The notes: generated by a model from the sequence alone, not told the origin. 64,000 nucleotides of DNA from Asparagopsis taxiformis (GCA_030407315.1 JALQPE010002633.1:1-64000), one strand, 5' to 3'; shown: positions 42,655 to 54,936, numbered from the stretch's first letter. Program-made: numbers and translations.

Positions 42655-43503
42655 TTGGTCGAGTATTGCACATGGATACAGTTTTGCAGCTATTTCTCAG
42701 CCCAACATTTTAGAATTTCAGGGCTGACCAGCAATGTAACCGAGCCGGACTTCCACTGGACGTCCATTTCAAGTTAGGCTAGTGCTGCACATTTGCTCGC
42801 ATCGCAGCAACTAAGCAAGTGTTGACAGCACCGAGATGCCATGCAGACAAGGGGGAATCGGCTGCAAACGGCTTCCCTGGTCGGCGGCTGGATGTCTGGA
42901 TGTGAATGGCTGCAAGCATGGAAATCTTGCTACCGCACAGCGCATACACACTGCAGCAGCACATCACTGACGCATGCGAAAGTTGGGTGCTGCAGTGCGT
43001 GGTTGTTTGTGTGTTTGTGTGTTTGTGTCTTTGTGTGTGTATGACGAACCTTGTGGTATCCCTAGGCGTGCACTGGTACAAAAAGTTTGGACTGCCCCAT
43101 CGGTCGTACTTTGGCGCATTTACATGCATCGGAGAACGACCAAGGAGGTAGAACAGCAATCGCTGTTGGCTGAGCGTCCAAACTGGAGGGCTTGGGGCAA
43201 TGGTTCTATAGCAGTCATTTATAGGACGCCCACCGTTGATGACTGAGATCCACGGTGGGTTTAGTATTCATGGTGTTGTCCTGCATTGGCGGACGTCGAA
43301 GACGAGTACTTCCAGTGAGCGTCCAAGGTGAACAGCTCAGCAGAGGATTATGATGTGGATGTGAAGGCATGGATGAGGCCAGCAGGAACGTTTCTGCAAG
43401 ATGGGCGTGAGTGGGTAAGTGAGCGGGGAGGGGCCGCTCGGGGCGCTTGGTAGCTTCTGGGGCCGTTGTGGCCAAATTAGAATCAAGCCTATGTCCGGCG
43501 GAC

Positions 43504-43698
43504 GTCCTGAATTGCTTTATTTTTTGGGCTATTCTCAAAAACATGCACATGTGAACATGTTTTTGAGATGGGGGTGTGCCGTACGGCACTTTCGACCGCC
43601 CAAATCGATGTATTTTTGCATTTTTTTCCTGACTGAAATTTTAGAATTTCTGGGCTCGCCAGCAATGCAATTGCGCTGGTCATTCACCGGACGTCTAT
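43504..43698 (-). repeat. W repeat at inner edge of left arm of copy C
   Basis: W with an altered outer end (GTCCTGAATTGCTTTATTTT). It is the last shared element before the unique core. Confidence 0.85.
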
Positions 43699-43700
43699 AT

Positions 43701-46314
43701 GCGCTCAAGCGATTGCTGTCTGCTTCAAATACCTGAGACATTATTGCCCCACACGACATAAAGTCCCCCAACATGCGACGCCCATCAAACATAAACATTT
43801 TCATGCTCTTACTACATTCTAGTCGCACACATACATCCATCTTCAAACAAAAAATCTCATTTAAACACCACCAGTCCCGCTTCATCGTACGCCAATACCG
43901 CCCAGTCGCCCAGCAGACAAGCTAGCCGTGCAGAAAATAAGCACTGCCATCTACGACGGAAACGACTGGATCTCATCATCGCTCTCAGCATTTCCAACAA
44001 GCCCAACATGTTTCCCCTACGTCACCCTGCAAAACGATACCATTGTATACTTCTGCATTCTCCGTCAATTGCATTCATTCAATCTGCGCAATGAATTCTT
44101 CAATCTCGAAGCCGGCTGGGTTTTCTGCCCATCCTGCAATAAGGGCATTGGAGAAAGTTCTCTAGCAATGGCCACTAAAGCCTTGATGCAACTACACGGT
44201 GCTGATTGCTTCTATCGCTTCCTCAAATCTGTCGACATTTACAACATACCATCCATCCGACACATTTCCAAACTAAACTAGACTGTTCATTGACAAACTC
44301 GTGTGTAGCCCCATTTAGACCACTCACCACTGGTATCTGCTGAGTCACCGCGCACTGCCCTGGTGCTCCCTCCTGAGTTCGCTTGGGCTGTCTCAATACA
44401 TTCCGTACTATGCCTATGAAGCAGTCCCGTTATGGATCAGCGTTCTGCGTGTTCAGCACATCATCCCCACGTTACCAGAGCTGCAATTTCTCAGCGGTAC
44501 GGGTATCATCAATCCTTAGCACAGATGTGATACAGCAGCCGATGCAGGTCAATTTCTAGACTCGTAATTTTGCACTCAAGAAGGGAGATCGGTATGGAAA
44601 TTGTCCAGGCATAACAAACCGCCTGTCCTGCTCTCCTGCAGAGCAAGCTCCATCGATCCAGTCGATCAGGAACCTGACGACATGTAGTCGGCGTTCGTTC
44701 CGGACGCGGAAAGGGCAAATTTTTGTGTGACGTTTGCAGATTCAGTCGCAACGGGAAGCGATGAAACTTTCCGCATGGCGTTTGACTGCGGTTTATCTGA
44801 GACAGACATCGAGCGATCGGTGTTTCTGTCCAGATGAAGCTGGAGATCAATGCCGTATTTGAGCTGATAATTGGAGCAAAGATTTGAAACAAATTTTCTG
44901 TGCAAATTTACGACGCGACACGGCGGAGGGTGGATAACTCAACGTTAGATATTATTGGTTGAGCCAACATTACAAGACCGTACCGAGGACACGCGCAATC
45001 ATTGATTTTTCGCTCATTGCTTAGAGAGCAAAACTGTCCAATGGTCGTATCAAGTTAGACCAGCACATATTTCCGCAACATCTTGGTGGAACGAAGTCGG
45101 TGCTCACGAAAGCCTGAGAGCTGCCTTGAGTCGAGGATTTTGTACACCGCCTTATCTGTGGTAGTTTCATACTGCGTTGTTTCACCGTTGGACTTGTGCC
45201 ACGCACACTTGGATCTCTCTCCATACGTACGTGTAGATAAGATGTGAATTGAGCTACAATAGCATACCAAACTGGAAACCAGTATCTACATGCTTTGTGA
45301 GAATATAATGCCTCTTTCTCGAGAAAAGGCCTCCTTCGGAATACTAGATTTCATTCAACCATATCCATCCATCTCCCATCGCTTCAGCATGAAATCATCA
45401 CCATTCCATCCATCGCAACGTTCGTCTCTATCCAAACACTACTCTCCACACATCTCCCCGATCTTTCAGTCCGACCGTACCCGGCGGCGGCCGAGAGAAA
45501 CGTACTGGCCATTGTTAAAAGTATCTACGACGGCAATGAGCGCATATATTAAATCATTCTCTATGTGAACACAGACCCTGATTGCCTCTCGTTTGTGGCA
45601 GAAATGAAACAAACACAAAGACTGCAACTCGTCCATGCGAGAAGCAAAAGCTACAGATTTTTAGCAAGTATCGATAGCTACAAAGAACCACTGCAACGTT
45701 TATTCTAGACTTGTATACATTTTCATTAGCACTTACATTACCATACACGAATAGTATTGCATTAAAGATTTTTATGAGAATGACAGGGGTCAGCGGCCGG
45801 GTTCCCTCCAGCTCAGCTTGGCTCAGCTCCGGATGCAGATGTGGTGAAGGGAAGAAAGAAAAGTCAGATATTCTACCATGATCTGATTTGATTTGCAATC
45901 CGAGAACTTCTTGACTCCCAAAAGGTGTAAACAGTATCCCTGCATATTGGCATCGACCAAAAGAACTGCAGCACTAACTCAATTTTCATTGCAGAGATCA
46001 GCACAACGTATTCGTCTTGAGTGTCACAAGTTGCAATTAGATGGCGCTGACTCGAAGCTAGGAGAGTTGGTAGTTGTGCCGAGTCGGCGTCTTCGGTTTG
46101 ATCGCTCGTGTAAATATCCAAGCAAAATGGCAAGCAAGGAGATACAAAGCCACGCAACAATCAAGCTTACCACATTCCCCAGCCAGAATCACCATAGAAA
46201 TCCTTGCAGTCTGCATCACACAGATCATCTTACGCAGTGCGTGCTGCCCAGGTCGTTATTCGGCCCTATCCAGAAACACTTTCAGGCCTAGTGCAACCAG
46301 TAGATCTGAAATGG
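43701..46314. other. Unique core of copy C, no gene recognised
   Basis: A 2.6-kb segment found nowhere else in the window, held between the inverted arms. The longest candidates are a plus-strand frame 43928-44281 (no ATG near its start; contains CPSC) and a minus-strand frame 44509-44892. Neither has a recognisable domain. Base composition is more A/T-rich than the transposon genes. It may be captured host DNA or a decayed cargo gene with introns. Confidence 0.5.
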
Positions 46315-46316
46315 AA

Positions 46317-46511
46317 ATGGACGTCCGGTGAATGACCAGCGCAATTGCATTGCTGGCGAGCCCAGAAATTCTAAAATTTCAGTCAGGAAAAAAATGCAAA
46401 AATACATCGATTTGGGCGGTCGAAAGTGCCGTACGGCACACCCCCATCTCAAAAACATGTTCACATGTGCATGTTTTTGAGAATAGCCCAAAAAATAAAG
46501 CAATTCAGGAC
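46317..46511 (+). repeat. W repeat at inner edge of right arm of copy C
   Basis: Mirror of 43504-43698. Confidence 0.85.
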
Positions 46512-47360
46512 GTCCGCCGGACATAGGCTTGATTCTAATTTGGCCACAACGGCCCCAGAAGCTACCAAGCGCCCCGAGCGGCCCCTCCCCGCTCACTTAC
46601 CCACTCACGCCCATCTTGCAGAAACGTTCCTGCTGGCCTCATCCATGCCTTCACATCCACATCATAATCCTCTGCTGAGCTGTTCACCTTGGACGCTCAC
46701 TGGAAGTACTCGTCTTCGACGTCCGCCAATGCAGGACAACACCATGAATACTAAACCCACCGTGGATCTCAGTCATCAACGGTGGGCGTCCTATAAATGA
46801 CTGCTATAGAACCATTGCCCCAAGCCCTCCAGTTTGGACGCTCAGCCAACAGCGATTGCTGTTCTACCTCCTTGGTCGTTCTCCGATGCATGTAAATGCG
46901 CCAAAGTACGACCGATGGGGCAGTCCAAACTTTTTGTACCAGTGCACGCCTAGGGATACCACAAGGTTCGTCATACACACACAAAGACACAAAGACACAA
47001 ACACACAAACAACCACGCACTGCAGCACCCAACTTTCGCATGCGTCAGTGATGTGCTGCTGCAGTGTGTATGCGCTGTGCGGTAGCAAGATTTCCATGCT
47101 TGCAGCCATTCACATCCAGACATCCAGCCGCCGACCAGGGAAGCCGTTTGCAGCCGATTCCCCCTTGTCTGCATGGCATCTCGGTGCTGTCAACACTTGC
47201 TTAGTTGCTGCGATGCGAGCAAATGTGCAGCACTAGCCTAACTTGAAATGGACGTCCAGTGGAAGTCCGGCTCGGTTACATTGCTGGTCAGCCCTGAAAT
47301 TCTAAAATGTTGGGCTGAGAAATAGCTGCAAAACTGTATCCATGTGCAATACTCGACCAA

Positions 47361-47560
47361 CCTGAAATGGACGTCCGGTGAATGTCCAGCTCAATTGCAT
47401 TGCTGGCGAGCCCAGAAATTCTAAAATTTCAGTCAGAAAAAAATTGCAAAATTATATCGATTTGGGCGGTCGAAAGTGCCGTACGGCACACCCCCATCTC
47501 AAAAACATGTTCACATGTGCATGTTTTTGAGAATGGCTCAAAATTCAATTCAAATCAAGG
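47361..47560 (+). repeat. W repeat in right arm of copy C
   Basis: Mirror of 42455-42654. Confidence 0.85.
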
Positions 47561-47858
47561 TGTCTAATCTGGCCACAACGGCCCCAGAAGAAGCCATCCG
47601 ACGCCCCGAGCGGGGCCATCGCTGGCTTCTGTAAGCACCAACTGTAAGCAAAGCCACATCTCACGAAGGATCGATTCCAGGCTCAGGCTCAATACGCCAG
47701 GGCGAAGTTTTGGTCCTTGTTTCGACATGCTCCCACCCCACTTTCTCACGACAAACAACACTCACACATCACGTTACTCATATTCCGTGCACTTTGTATG
47801 AGTAGTGAGCCCGCCTGCTTAGTTGCTGTAATGCGTAGATGTGAGCAGCATACGAACA

Positions 47859-48059
47859 ACCCAGAATGGACGTCTGGTGGATGTCCAGCTCAATTGCACT
47901 GCTGGCCAGCCCAGAAATTCTAAAATTTCGGGCAGAAAAAAATTGTGAAAAATCATCGATTTCGGCGGGTCGATTGTGCCGTACGGCAGACCCCCATCTC
48001 AAAAACATGTTCACATGTGCATGTTTTTGAGAATAGCCCAAATTTCAATTCAAATCAAG
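47859..48059 (+). repeat. W repeat in right arm of copy C
   Basis: Mirror of 41956-42156; followed by an S spacer and a truncated W whose end (AAAATTTCCGAAAAATC) leads into the L region. Confidence 0.85.
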
Positions 48060-48493
48060 GTGTCTAATTTGGCCACAACGGCCCCAGGAACCGGCTGCCG
48101 GTCCGACCGGGGTCATCACTGGCTTCTGTAAGCACCAACTGTAAGCCAAAATCGCGTCTTACGAAGGGTCGATTTCAGGCTCAACACGTCAGGGACAGGT
48201 CTTGGTCCTTGTTTCATCATTGTCCCGCCCTACTCTCTCACGATCAACCTGAAATGGACGTCCGGTGGATGTCCAGCTCGATTGCATTGCTGGCGAGCTC
48301 AGAAATTCTAAAATTTCCGAAAAATCAATTTGGTAGCTCAGCATCTCCTGTGCAGAAAACTCTCGCACTCATTTCTGATATACGTTTTGACGTGTTTTTT
48401 ACTTTTAAGCATCAGGAAAGGCGTTACGGAAAATTGGGACTACGCCACTTGTGTACCGCGTCGTCTGAAACAGCGAGTAGTGTTTGTTGTATA

Positions 48494-49690
48494 GTTGTGG
48501 AGTATGCGTCTGGTGGTTTGTAAAGCTTGCAGAACGGGATAGGGATGTGGGTGGCTCCATTTTATGAATACATGAATACAAATATTCAGGGTTGACGAAG
48601 CGGAAAGGCATACGCTCATACATGTATGAGTTTGCATAGTGAAGAAAATATTTACATCGAAATTTACATGGAAGAGATGGAGGTTTTAAGGATGAGGTAG
48701 GAGAGGAAGAAAATTCTTCTGTGGTATGAGGATGTGTTCTGTGGGGGGTGGATGGAATCTTGGGATGGGATGGTACAGGGGGAAGTGGAAATGTACGGAG
48801 TGCGGGTTTAGATTGGAGTGTGATTCGGAGAGGAGTGCCGACAAGCATATTATGGGGATTGGGGATACGCTGCGGGGTGTTGGGGTAGTGAGGGCGGAGG
48901 AGGTGTTTAGGTGGGACCGTAGGAGGGTGCGGTTGAAGGCCCCGAGAGGAGGGGGTTTTAGGAAAGTGAGGAGAAAGAGGTGGGAAGGGGGGTGGCGTCT
49001 GTTCTGGCTGTGGTGAGTGGGGATGTGATGGGGAAGAAGAGGGTTATTGTATTTGGGGAGGGAGGGGAGTGGGAGGATGGGTGCGAAGTGGGGGGTTGAT
49101 ATGTGGTTCAGAGCGGGGAGGTTTCTGGGGAGACGGCGGGGGAGCGGGAGCGTGGGCCGGTGGTGGTGGTGGTGGTGTATACGGTACCGAAGATGCGGAT
49201 GGCGTGGGGGCATGTAGCAGGTGAGGGAGGGAGGGGTGGAGCAGGTCGAAGAGTAAGCTGCAGGGGAAGTTTGTGTAGAGGGCGAAGGAGAGGGGTTGAA
49301 GGTAGAGGAGAGAGGGTATTGAAGAACAATACGTTGCAAAGGTGATGGGGGAGAGCATGGTCGAGGGGATAGGGGATGTTTTTCCCTATTCTGAGGTAGT
49401 ATGAGGACTGGTTATAAGAAATCTGTACGGTAGAGCAGAAAAGTAGGTATGGAATGGAGGTGTGCACCGTGGAAGCGGGGATAGGTAGCTGAAAATGCGT
49501 TCTAGAGTGGTATTGGGGGTGTTTGAGGTACAGTACGGGGAGGTGAGCACCAAATGGAAGGGGGTGTGAGCGAGAGGATGAAAAAATTAAAGACAAAATT
49601 GGAGTCGACCGACAAGGAAAAATAGAGTGGTCGCCGTGATGGATGCGGACATCCATGTCGAGCAAGGCGGCAGAAATTTCTGGGGTCGAA
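48494..49690. repeat. L region: purine-rich subterminal segment, copy C
   Basis: The plus strand from ~48700 to ~49350 is strikingly G/A-rich with many GGG and GGGG runs and a (GGT)n tract near 49160. It matches 63106-64000 in copy D. One plus-strand frame near 48790-48850 contains CTEC and a downstream His, like half a zinc finger, but no full gene could be supported. Confidence 0.7.
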
Positions 49691-49938
49691 ATTTTTGAAT
49701 TTCTGAACCGGCGCCCGTCCTAGGTTGACATAGACATGGCGGAAGTCCATCCCGAGGGGGACATCCGTGGTACTAGAAACAATGAATGTCGTCCTAGTAA
49801 TACTAGACGTACTAGACCGCATGGACGTCCGGTTCTAGGCGGACATCCAAAAATACTGGAGAACATGGACGTCCGCCTAGTAATACTAGGTGTACTAGAG
49901 GTTGTGGACGTCCGCGTCCATTTCCGAGAACACAGACG
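49691..49938. repeat. Left-type terminus (TIR) of copy C
   Basis: It contains several GGACGTCC or GGACATCC boxes separated by CTAGTAATACTAG-type motifs and ends GAGAACACAGACG. The last ~33 bp are an inverted copy of 38751-38783 with two mismatches. Its subterminal repeats differ from the 43-bp units of the other end. Confidence 0.85.
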
Positions 49939-49940
49939 CG

Positions 49941-52900
49941 GTCGAGGAGATATCCACCTACCTATAATAGTAAAAGGTGTCACTTCAACGTGCATACTCC
50001 GCAACGTGCTGCACGTACCCTCATTCGTGTTCTCCCTTATCTCAGTTTCCACCCTCACCAGTCGTGGTCTCTCCCTCTCCTTCATAAATGACACTGTCGA
50101 AATCAAAAAGAACAACTCCATAGTTGCTCTAGGGACTCGTCGACATGGACTCTATACTCTACACACTACTCCTGACGAACATAACGTAGAGGTAGCATGT
50201 GTGGCCAGCCTGGAACTCTGGCATCGTCGCCTTGGACATGTACACCATGCAGCAATCTCGCATATGGCAAAACACTCCCTCGTTAAAGGTCTCCAAATTG
50301 CCGGTGGGACGACAACTCAGCAACCGTGCAAAGGCTGCCTGGCCGGTAAAATGGCTCGAGCACCAATCCCCCATCCATCCGATACTCGAGCAACCGGTTT
50401 ACTTGACCTTGTCCACACTGATGTAGCCGGACCTATGGAAACATCTTCAAAAGGGGGAGCACGTTACTTCGTTACCTTTATCGACGACAAGTCCCGTTGG
50501 CTTTCCGTCTATCCTATCGCACATAAATCAGACAGCTTCAGCTCTTTCCAGCATTTTCGAAATACTGCAGAGACACACACAGGACGAAAAATCCGCCAAC
50601 TTCGCTCGGATGGTGGCGGTGAATATTTCTCAAACGAGTTTAGCGAGTTCCTCATAACTCACGGAATCACTCGCCAGACTACCGCTCCCTATACCCCGCA
50701 GCAAAACGGTATATCGGAACGGATGAACCGGACTCTAAAAGACCTCATTCGTGCCATGCTCCATCACAATTCTGTCCCTGCAGACTTCTGGGCGGAAGCC
50801 CTTGACTGTGCAGCATACGTCCGAAATCGTGTCACAAGCCGTGGGATACCCTCAGATAAAACTCCGTTCGAGTTATGGATATGTCGTAAACCTGATATCT
50901 CCCATCTAAAAGTATTCGGTAGTCAGTGTTGGTACAAGGTCCCACAAATACGCCTAACATCTCTAAACAGTCGCTCATCTCCTGCCATGATGATCGGTTA
51001 CTCCAAAACCCAGAAAGCGTACAAGCTGTGGGACGACCAAACGAACACCGTGGTAATCTCAAGGGACGTCGTCTTCGACGAATCGGCATCGGATGAAACC
51101 ACTCAACCTCGCTCTGTTGAAGACTCTACATATATTGATGACGACAACACCTTGAGCTACATACCGGACGATCCTCAAACCCGCATGCAAAAATCGGATG
51201 ACGAGTCGCCCACGCCTCCACAGTCTCCCACCATCTCCGGGGGAGAATCGAGCCCCATTGCTTCTCCAAGCAGTCCTGCTCATCCTACTATACCGGCTTC
51301 CCCGAGCAACCTCTCCATTCCATCTGCTCCTCGGAAGTCTTCAAGACCTCGAAAGCCCCCGACTCAATGGTGGAAACCGACTGCACTCGTTAGCATTGCT
51401 CCGGAACTCCTCACCTTCACTACCGCGACAGAGGGGGAGGATAGAAAGCTCTGGCTCAAAGCAATAGACTCCGAAATGGAATCTCTCTACACCAACCAGA
51501 CCTGGATTCTTGTCCCTCGCAGTGAAGCCCGCAATCTTCTCTCCTGCAAATGGCTTTTCAAAATCAAGGATGTTGTCAACGACGACGGAACGAACGGTGT
51601 GAAGTACAAAGCACGACTTGTCACTCGTGGTTTTGAACAACAATACGGTGTTGACTACGAAGAAACATACGCTCCGGTTATAAAACTATGCACTCTCCGC
51701 ACGTTCCTCGCTATTGTTGCTCACAAATCCCTCCATTGCGACCAAATGGATGTCAAGACAGCCTTCCTATACGGTGATCTCGATCAGGATATCTTCATGG
51801 AACAACCAGAAGGGTTCGTTCATCCGCAATACCCGAATCATGTGTGTAAACTGCAAAGAGCACTCTACGGTCTAAAACAAGCTCCGAGACAGTGGCACGC
51901 AAAGATCGACGAATTCGTGATCGGTATCCTCAAATTCGAGACTTCTCCGTATGATCCATGCCTTTACGTCAAGTATGAAGGAGGAGCAATGGTGATCATT
52001 ACCCTCTACGTTGACGACCTACTCATGGCATCAAGTAATCGCCGACTACTTGATTGGCTAAAAGGGGAGTTCAATAAAAGGTTCTCAATGAAAGACTGCG
52101 GAGAAGCCAAGGTCTGTCTTGGACTCGAGATCGTTCGCAGCTCGTCAAGAGGAACTCTACACCTCAGCCAGAGTCTTTATGTCCACAAGGTGCTAGAACG
52201 CTTCGGGATGCTTGACTCGAGTCCCGTAGTCACCCCAATGGAATCGCAGATAAGTCCTGCAGACCTCGAAGGGGAACCTATAGACTCTACACTATATCGA
52301 AGCGCTGTTGGTAGCCTCATGTATCTATCGGTTGGGACTCGCCCCGACATATCCTTCGCTGTGGGACGGCTTGCCCAACATGTGGAACATCCGACAACAA
52401 GACTGTGGACAGCAGTTAAGCGCGTACTCCGCTATGTGAATGGAACAAGGAATCTGGGCTTGCTCTATCAAGCCGATAAACCGTTCCAGCCGATCGCGTA
52501 CAGTGACTCCGACTGGGGTGGCTGCACCATCAATCGAAAATCCACCAGCGGTTACGTTTTCCTAATGGCGGGAGGGGCCGTCAGCTGGAAGTCACGCAAA
52601 CAAGGTTGCGTTGCTCTTTCCTCCTCCGAAGCGGAGTACATGGCTCTGTGTGCAGCTGTAAAAGAATCAATCTGGCTTAGCAACATTTTCCGCTCAATCA
52701 CAGCAAGCGAAGAATACGAGCCGATCTGCATCAACATCGATAACCAAGGATCTATCAATATGGCTCGAAATGATGTGTCCGGAACTAGAACAAAGCACAT
52801 TGACATTCAATACCACTTCGTACGCGATAGCCTGGACAAAAACCTCTACACCATGCAATACTGCCCCACATCAGAAATGGCTGCCGACTTGCTCACAAAA

Positions 52901-53014
52901 CCTCTTCCCCGTCTTCTCCTTCACAAATTCAAAGACCTCATCGGACTTCAGAACCTCCCTACATCTGGTGCTTCATCGAGCTTGTCACAGAGGGGGAGTG
53001 TTGCGAATAATTGA
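49941..53014 (+). CDS. Copia element 3 integrase-reverse transcriptase-RNase H
   Basis: This is the 3' part of the polyprotein begun at 37724. In order: gag-pre-integrase (LWHRRLGH, CKGC), integrase core (HTDVAGP, RSDGGGEY, GISERMNRTL), a Ser/Pro-rich spacer, the copia reverse transcriptase (KTAFLYGDL, MEQPEGF, LYVDDLL near 52010) and RNase H (DSDWGG, SSSEAEYMAL). No internal stop occurs. The frame reads upstream into the transposon end, which is not part of the protein. The interruption by copy C disables the element, although the pol region itself looks undamaged. Confidence 0.92.
52988..52998 (+). other. Polypurine tract of copia element 3
   Basis: CAGAGGGGGAG immediately precedes the LTR; it overlaps the last codons of the polyprotein. 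Confidence 0.85.
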
Positions 53015-53614
53015 GTCACAGCAACAGAAGCACTCAATCTCGAGAATCTCCTGTGAAAATCTCGATGAAGGAGTCCTCTAGGAGCCGTGAAATATGGCTC
53101 ATCGTTTTCCTCGTTGAAGAACGGTTGAAGCACTCACTGTAATAGGCCCTGAGGGGCTCAGTTACGTGAGAAAACTTTAACCCTCGATTTCTCCTACAAG
53201 GAGTGCTCTAGGCGCTCCGAAACCTATCTCATCATGTTCAGCGTGCCCGAATTAGTCGGGTAGCAACTTCTCCGAAGCTTCTACGACCTTTCTTCATGGA
53301 GGAAATAGCGTCTGAAGTTTCAATTTGTTTGTCATACTTTCAATTAGTAAGTAGAAAAGCCAGGATGGGTTGCCATCATGGCACAGGGAAAATGTTATGA
53401 TTAGTGTACACGTGTGGGTGATATGATAGAGAAGCCCACGTGTACCAGATTGGCAGCGGGTGCTTACCAGGACAGACTGTCAGTGACAGTCTGTCTGGAG
53501 CAGCTATTAACAGGCTGTCCTTAGCATCGCCGGCGCACCTCGGCGAGAATACAAATAATGTAGTGAGCTCGCAGATTCAATAAACGCTCGGTAAGCGACC
53601 ATTTCGTTCCAACA
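52999..53614 (+). repeat. LTR family 1 (616 bp), 3' LTR of copia element 3
   Basis: TGTTG...CAACA with the same internal GACAGACTGTCA inverted repeat. It is followed by AGACA (53615-53619), which equals the flank of the LTR at 34482-35098 read on the minus strand. That flank was carried there by the inversion of 35099-36867. Confidence 0.92.
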
Positions 53615-53647
53615 AGACATTCCAGCATCATTGTCAGTGTCAGACAT
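53615..53647 (-). pseudogene. First 11 codons of element 2 gag
   Basis: The ATG at 53647 (minus strand) starts MSDTDNDAGMS, cut by the family-1 LTR. The continuation is the gag-protease frame at 35099-36732, which repeats the final MS at the junction through the AGACA duplication. Confidence 0.8.
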
Positions 53648-54482
53648 GGTGACAAAACGATGTTTGGTGATGGAAATGGAATGGCCAAGATGATAGTGGT
53701 GACGTATATGGCGATGGCAGAAGTAGAAAATAGACTCGAACGGAGAAGAGTTCGACGCTCACAAGATTGAATGGTGACAGGAACGGAGTTCAACTCGTCG
53801 TTCAGATACGGATATAGATGATGGTGGTGTGGTGGTGGAGATGTCTTGACACCAATAGAAGCAGAGAGTTGGGTTGGTTCTGGTGTCGGGGAAATAAGGA
53901 CACCCCCTCAGAGTCGGACTCTGTGACTCCGGGAACGCACTCTCCCGGCGAGATGCGACTACTGCTGCCTAACTTGGTCGTGCGCACACAGACACAAGCA
54001 CATATAATCCTTACGAGTCGTCCCCAGGAGGTTACTCACTGAGCATAAGCTTTCACCAGTAAATCCAAGCTGGACTCTTGCAGGAAGGGCACGCGGCACG
54101 CGAACTCTACGAGAACACGGAAGGGTCAGGGACACTCGGACACTCACTCAGTCTGCTCTGGGATACTGGGACACACCGGGACAGTCGATCACAAAGTCAA
54201 CAGAGTCACTGGCGGACCGGTGAAGAACCAAAGTTACTTGCACCGGAGACGACAAACACACACGGGCGGGCCACACGAAGACAGGCGGAACTGAATTCGT
54301 GCGGAGACGAACCGAGGTGGTGACACAGAGACAAGATCAACACGATCGATAGGGACAATCACGGACAACAGAGACAGACTGAGACAAACAGAGACCGGAC
54401 ACTGAGACAGAGCAACACGAGCAACAAAAACTGAAAACTGAGACCGAAGCAGGAAGCGATTGAATCTGCTATAGTTGATCCT
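53648..54482 (-). other. 5' leader of copia element 2
   Basis: About 835 bp between primer-binding site and gag start on the minus strand. The plus strand is rich in CACAGA/GACA-type words near 54110-54450. No credible ORF was seen. Confidence 0.55.
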
Positions 54483-54496
54483 CTGGGCCCATAACC
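54483..54496 (-). other. Primer-binding site of copia element 2
   Basis: Minus strand GGTTATGGGCCCAG, the same initiator tRNA-Met half-molecule site as in element 1, adjacent to the family-2 LTR. Confidence 0.8.
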
Positions 54497-54936
54497 TGTG
54501 AAGGATGAGACAGTTGGAGAGGTTGAGAAGAGAAGGAAAGATGTCGCTTGACTTGGTTTACTATCGGATCGCCTCGCAACACCACTACTTATACTACTGG
54601 AATTTCACAATTTCTGATTTTCAGAGTTCCAACCTGCAGCGCGCCGCATACACGACGGCGTAACCCTAGCTGGCCCGAATCCAGATCAGTATCCACGTGT
54701 CAATCCCGATTCGACCAAAATGGTAAAATCACCAGCTCATTGCCCTGAACAAAGTCTACCGGGTTAGATCTCACGTAGTCCAATAGATCCGTCTCTACGA
54801 GCACAACAATGCATGGAACCAACAATCCGTAATAGATGATATCCCAACAGTGTGACTTGATGTGCGATTGCACCAAGATGGAATGTCATACACTGCATAT
54901 GAAAGCACCATAGAGTGGCGCCAAGTGCACTCCACA
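54497..54936 (-). repeat. LTR family 2 (~440 bp), 5' LTR of element 2
   Basis: Minus strand begins TGTGGAGTGCAC and ends TTCACA next to the primer-binding site, giving TGTG...CACA ends. The first 75 bp match 36794-36867. It is unrelated to LTR family 1. Confidence 0.8.

Larger units (their letters stand above)
41522..43700. repeat. Inverted arm (left) around the core of copy C
   Basis: Reverse complement of 46315-48493; paired positions add up to 90015 with few mismatches. It contains W copies on the minus strand at 41695-41766 (partial), 41956-42156, 42455-42654, 42690-42778 (partial) and 43504-43698, with S spacers, and a TG-rich stretch near 43005-43040. Its outer edge is a piece of the L region, so the arm derives from the L-proximal end of the transposon. 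Confidence 0.9.
46315..48493. repeat. Inverted arm (right) around the core of copy C
   Basis: Mirror of 41522-43700. W copies on the plus strand at 46317-46511, 47237-47325 (partial), 47361-47560, 47859-48059 and 48249-48320 (partial). It is continuous with the L region that follows. Confidence 0.9.
38751..49938. mobile_element. Giant transposon copy C: non-coding derivative, 11.2 kb, both ends present
   Basis: Both ends read CGTCTGTGTTYTCGG inward, and CG flanks both sides (38749-38750 and 49939-49940), a probable 2-bp target duplication. From left: right-type terminus, microexon-type region in reverse, inverted arm, 2.6-kb core, inverted arm, L region, left-type terminus. Transposase, coiled-coil, methyltransferase and ParB/2OG genes are all absent. 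It presumably moves, if at all, with transposase from A or B. Confidence 0.85.

Noticed and set aside
42974..43246. ORFs rich in Val/Cys/Phe on both arms of copy C
   Set aside because: They arise from a TG-rich simple repeat (TGTGTTTGTGTG) and are mirrored in both arms.
43928..44281. 117-codon plus-strand frame in the core of copy C
   Set aside because: It starts at GTG with no nearby in-frame ATG and matches no family; kept only as a note in the core entry.
48726..49016. Possible zinc-finger protein in the L region
   Set aside because: Only half a finger (CTEC plus one His) is visible and small indels in copy D shift the frame around it.
49736..49940. N-terminal ~68 codons of the copia 3 pol frame
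   Set aside because: They are a chance open reading through the transposon terminus before the true copia sequence resumes at 49941.
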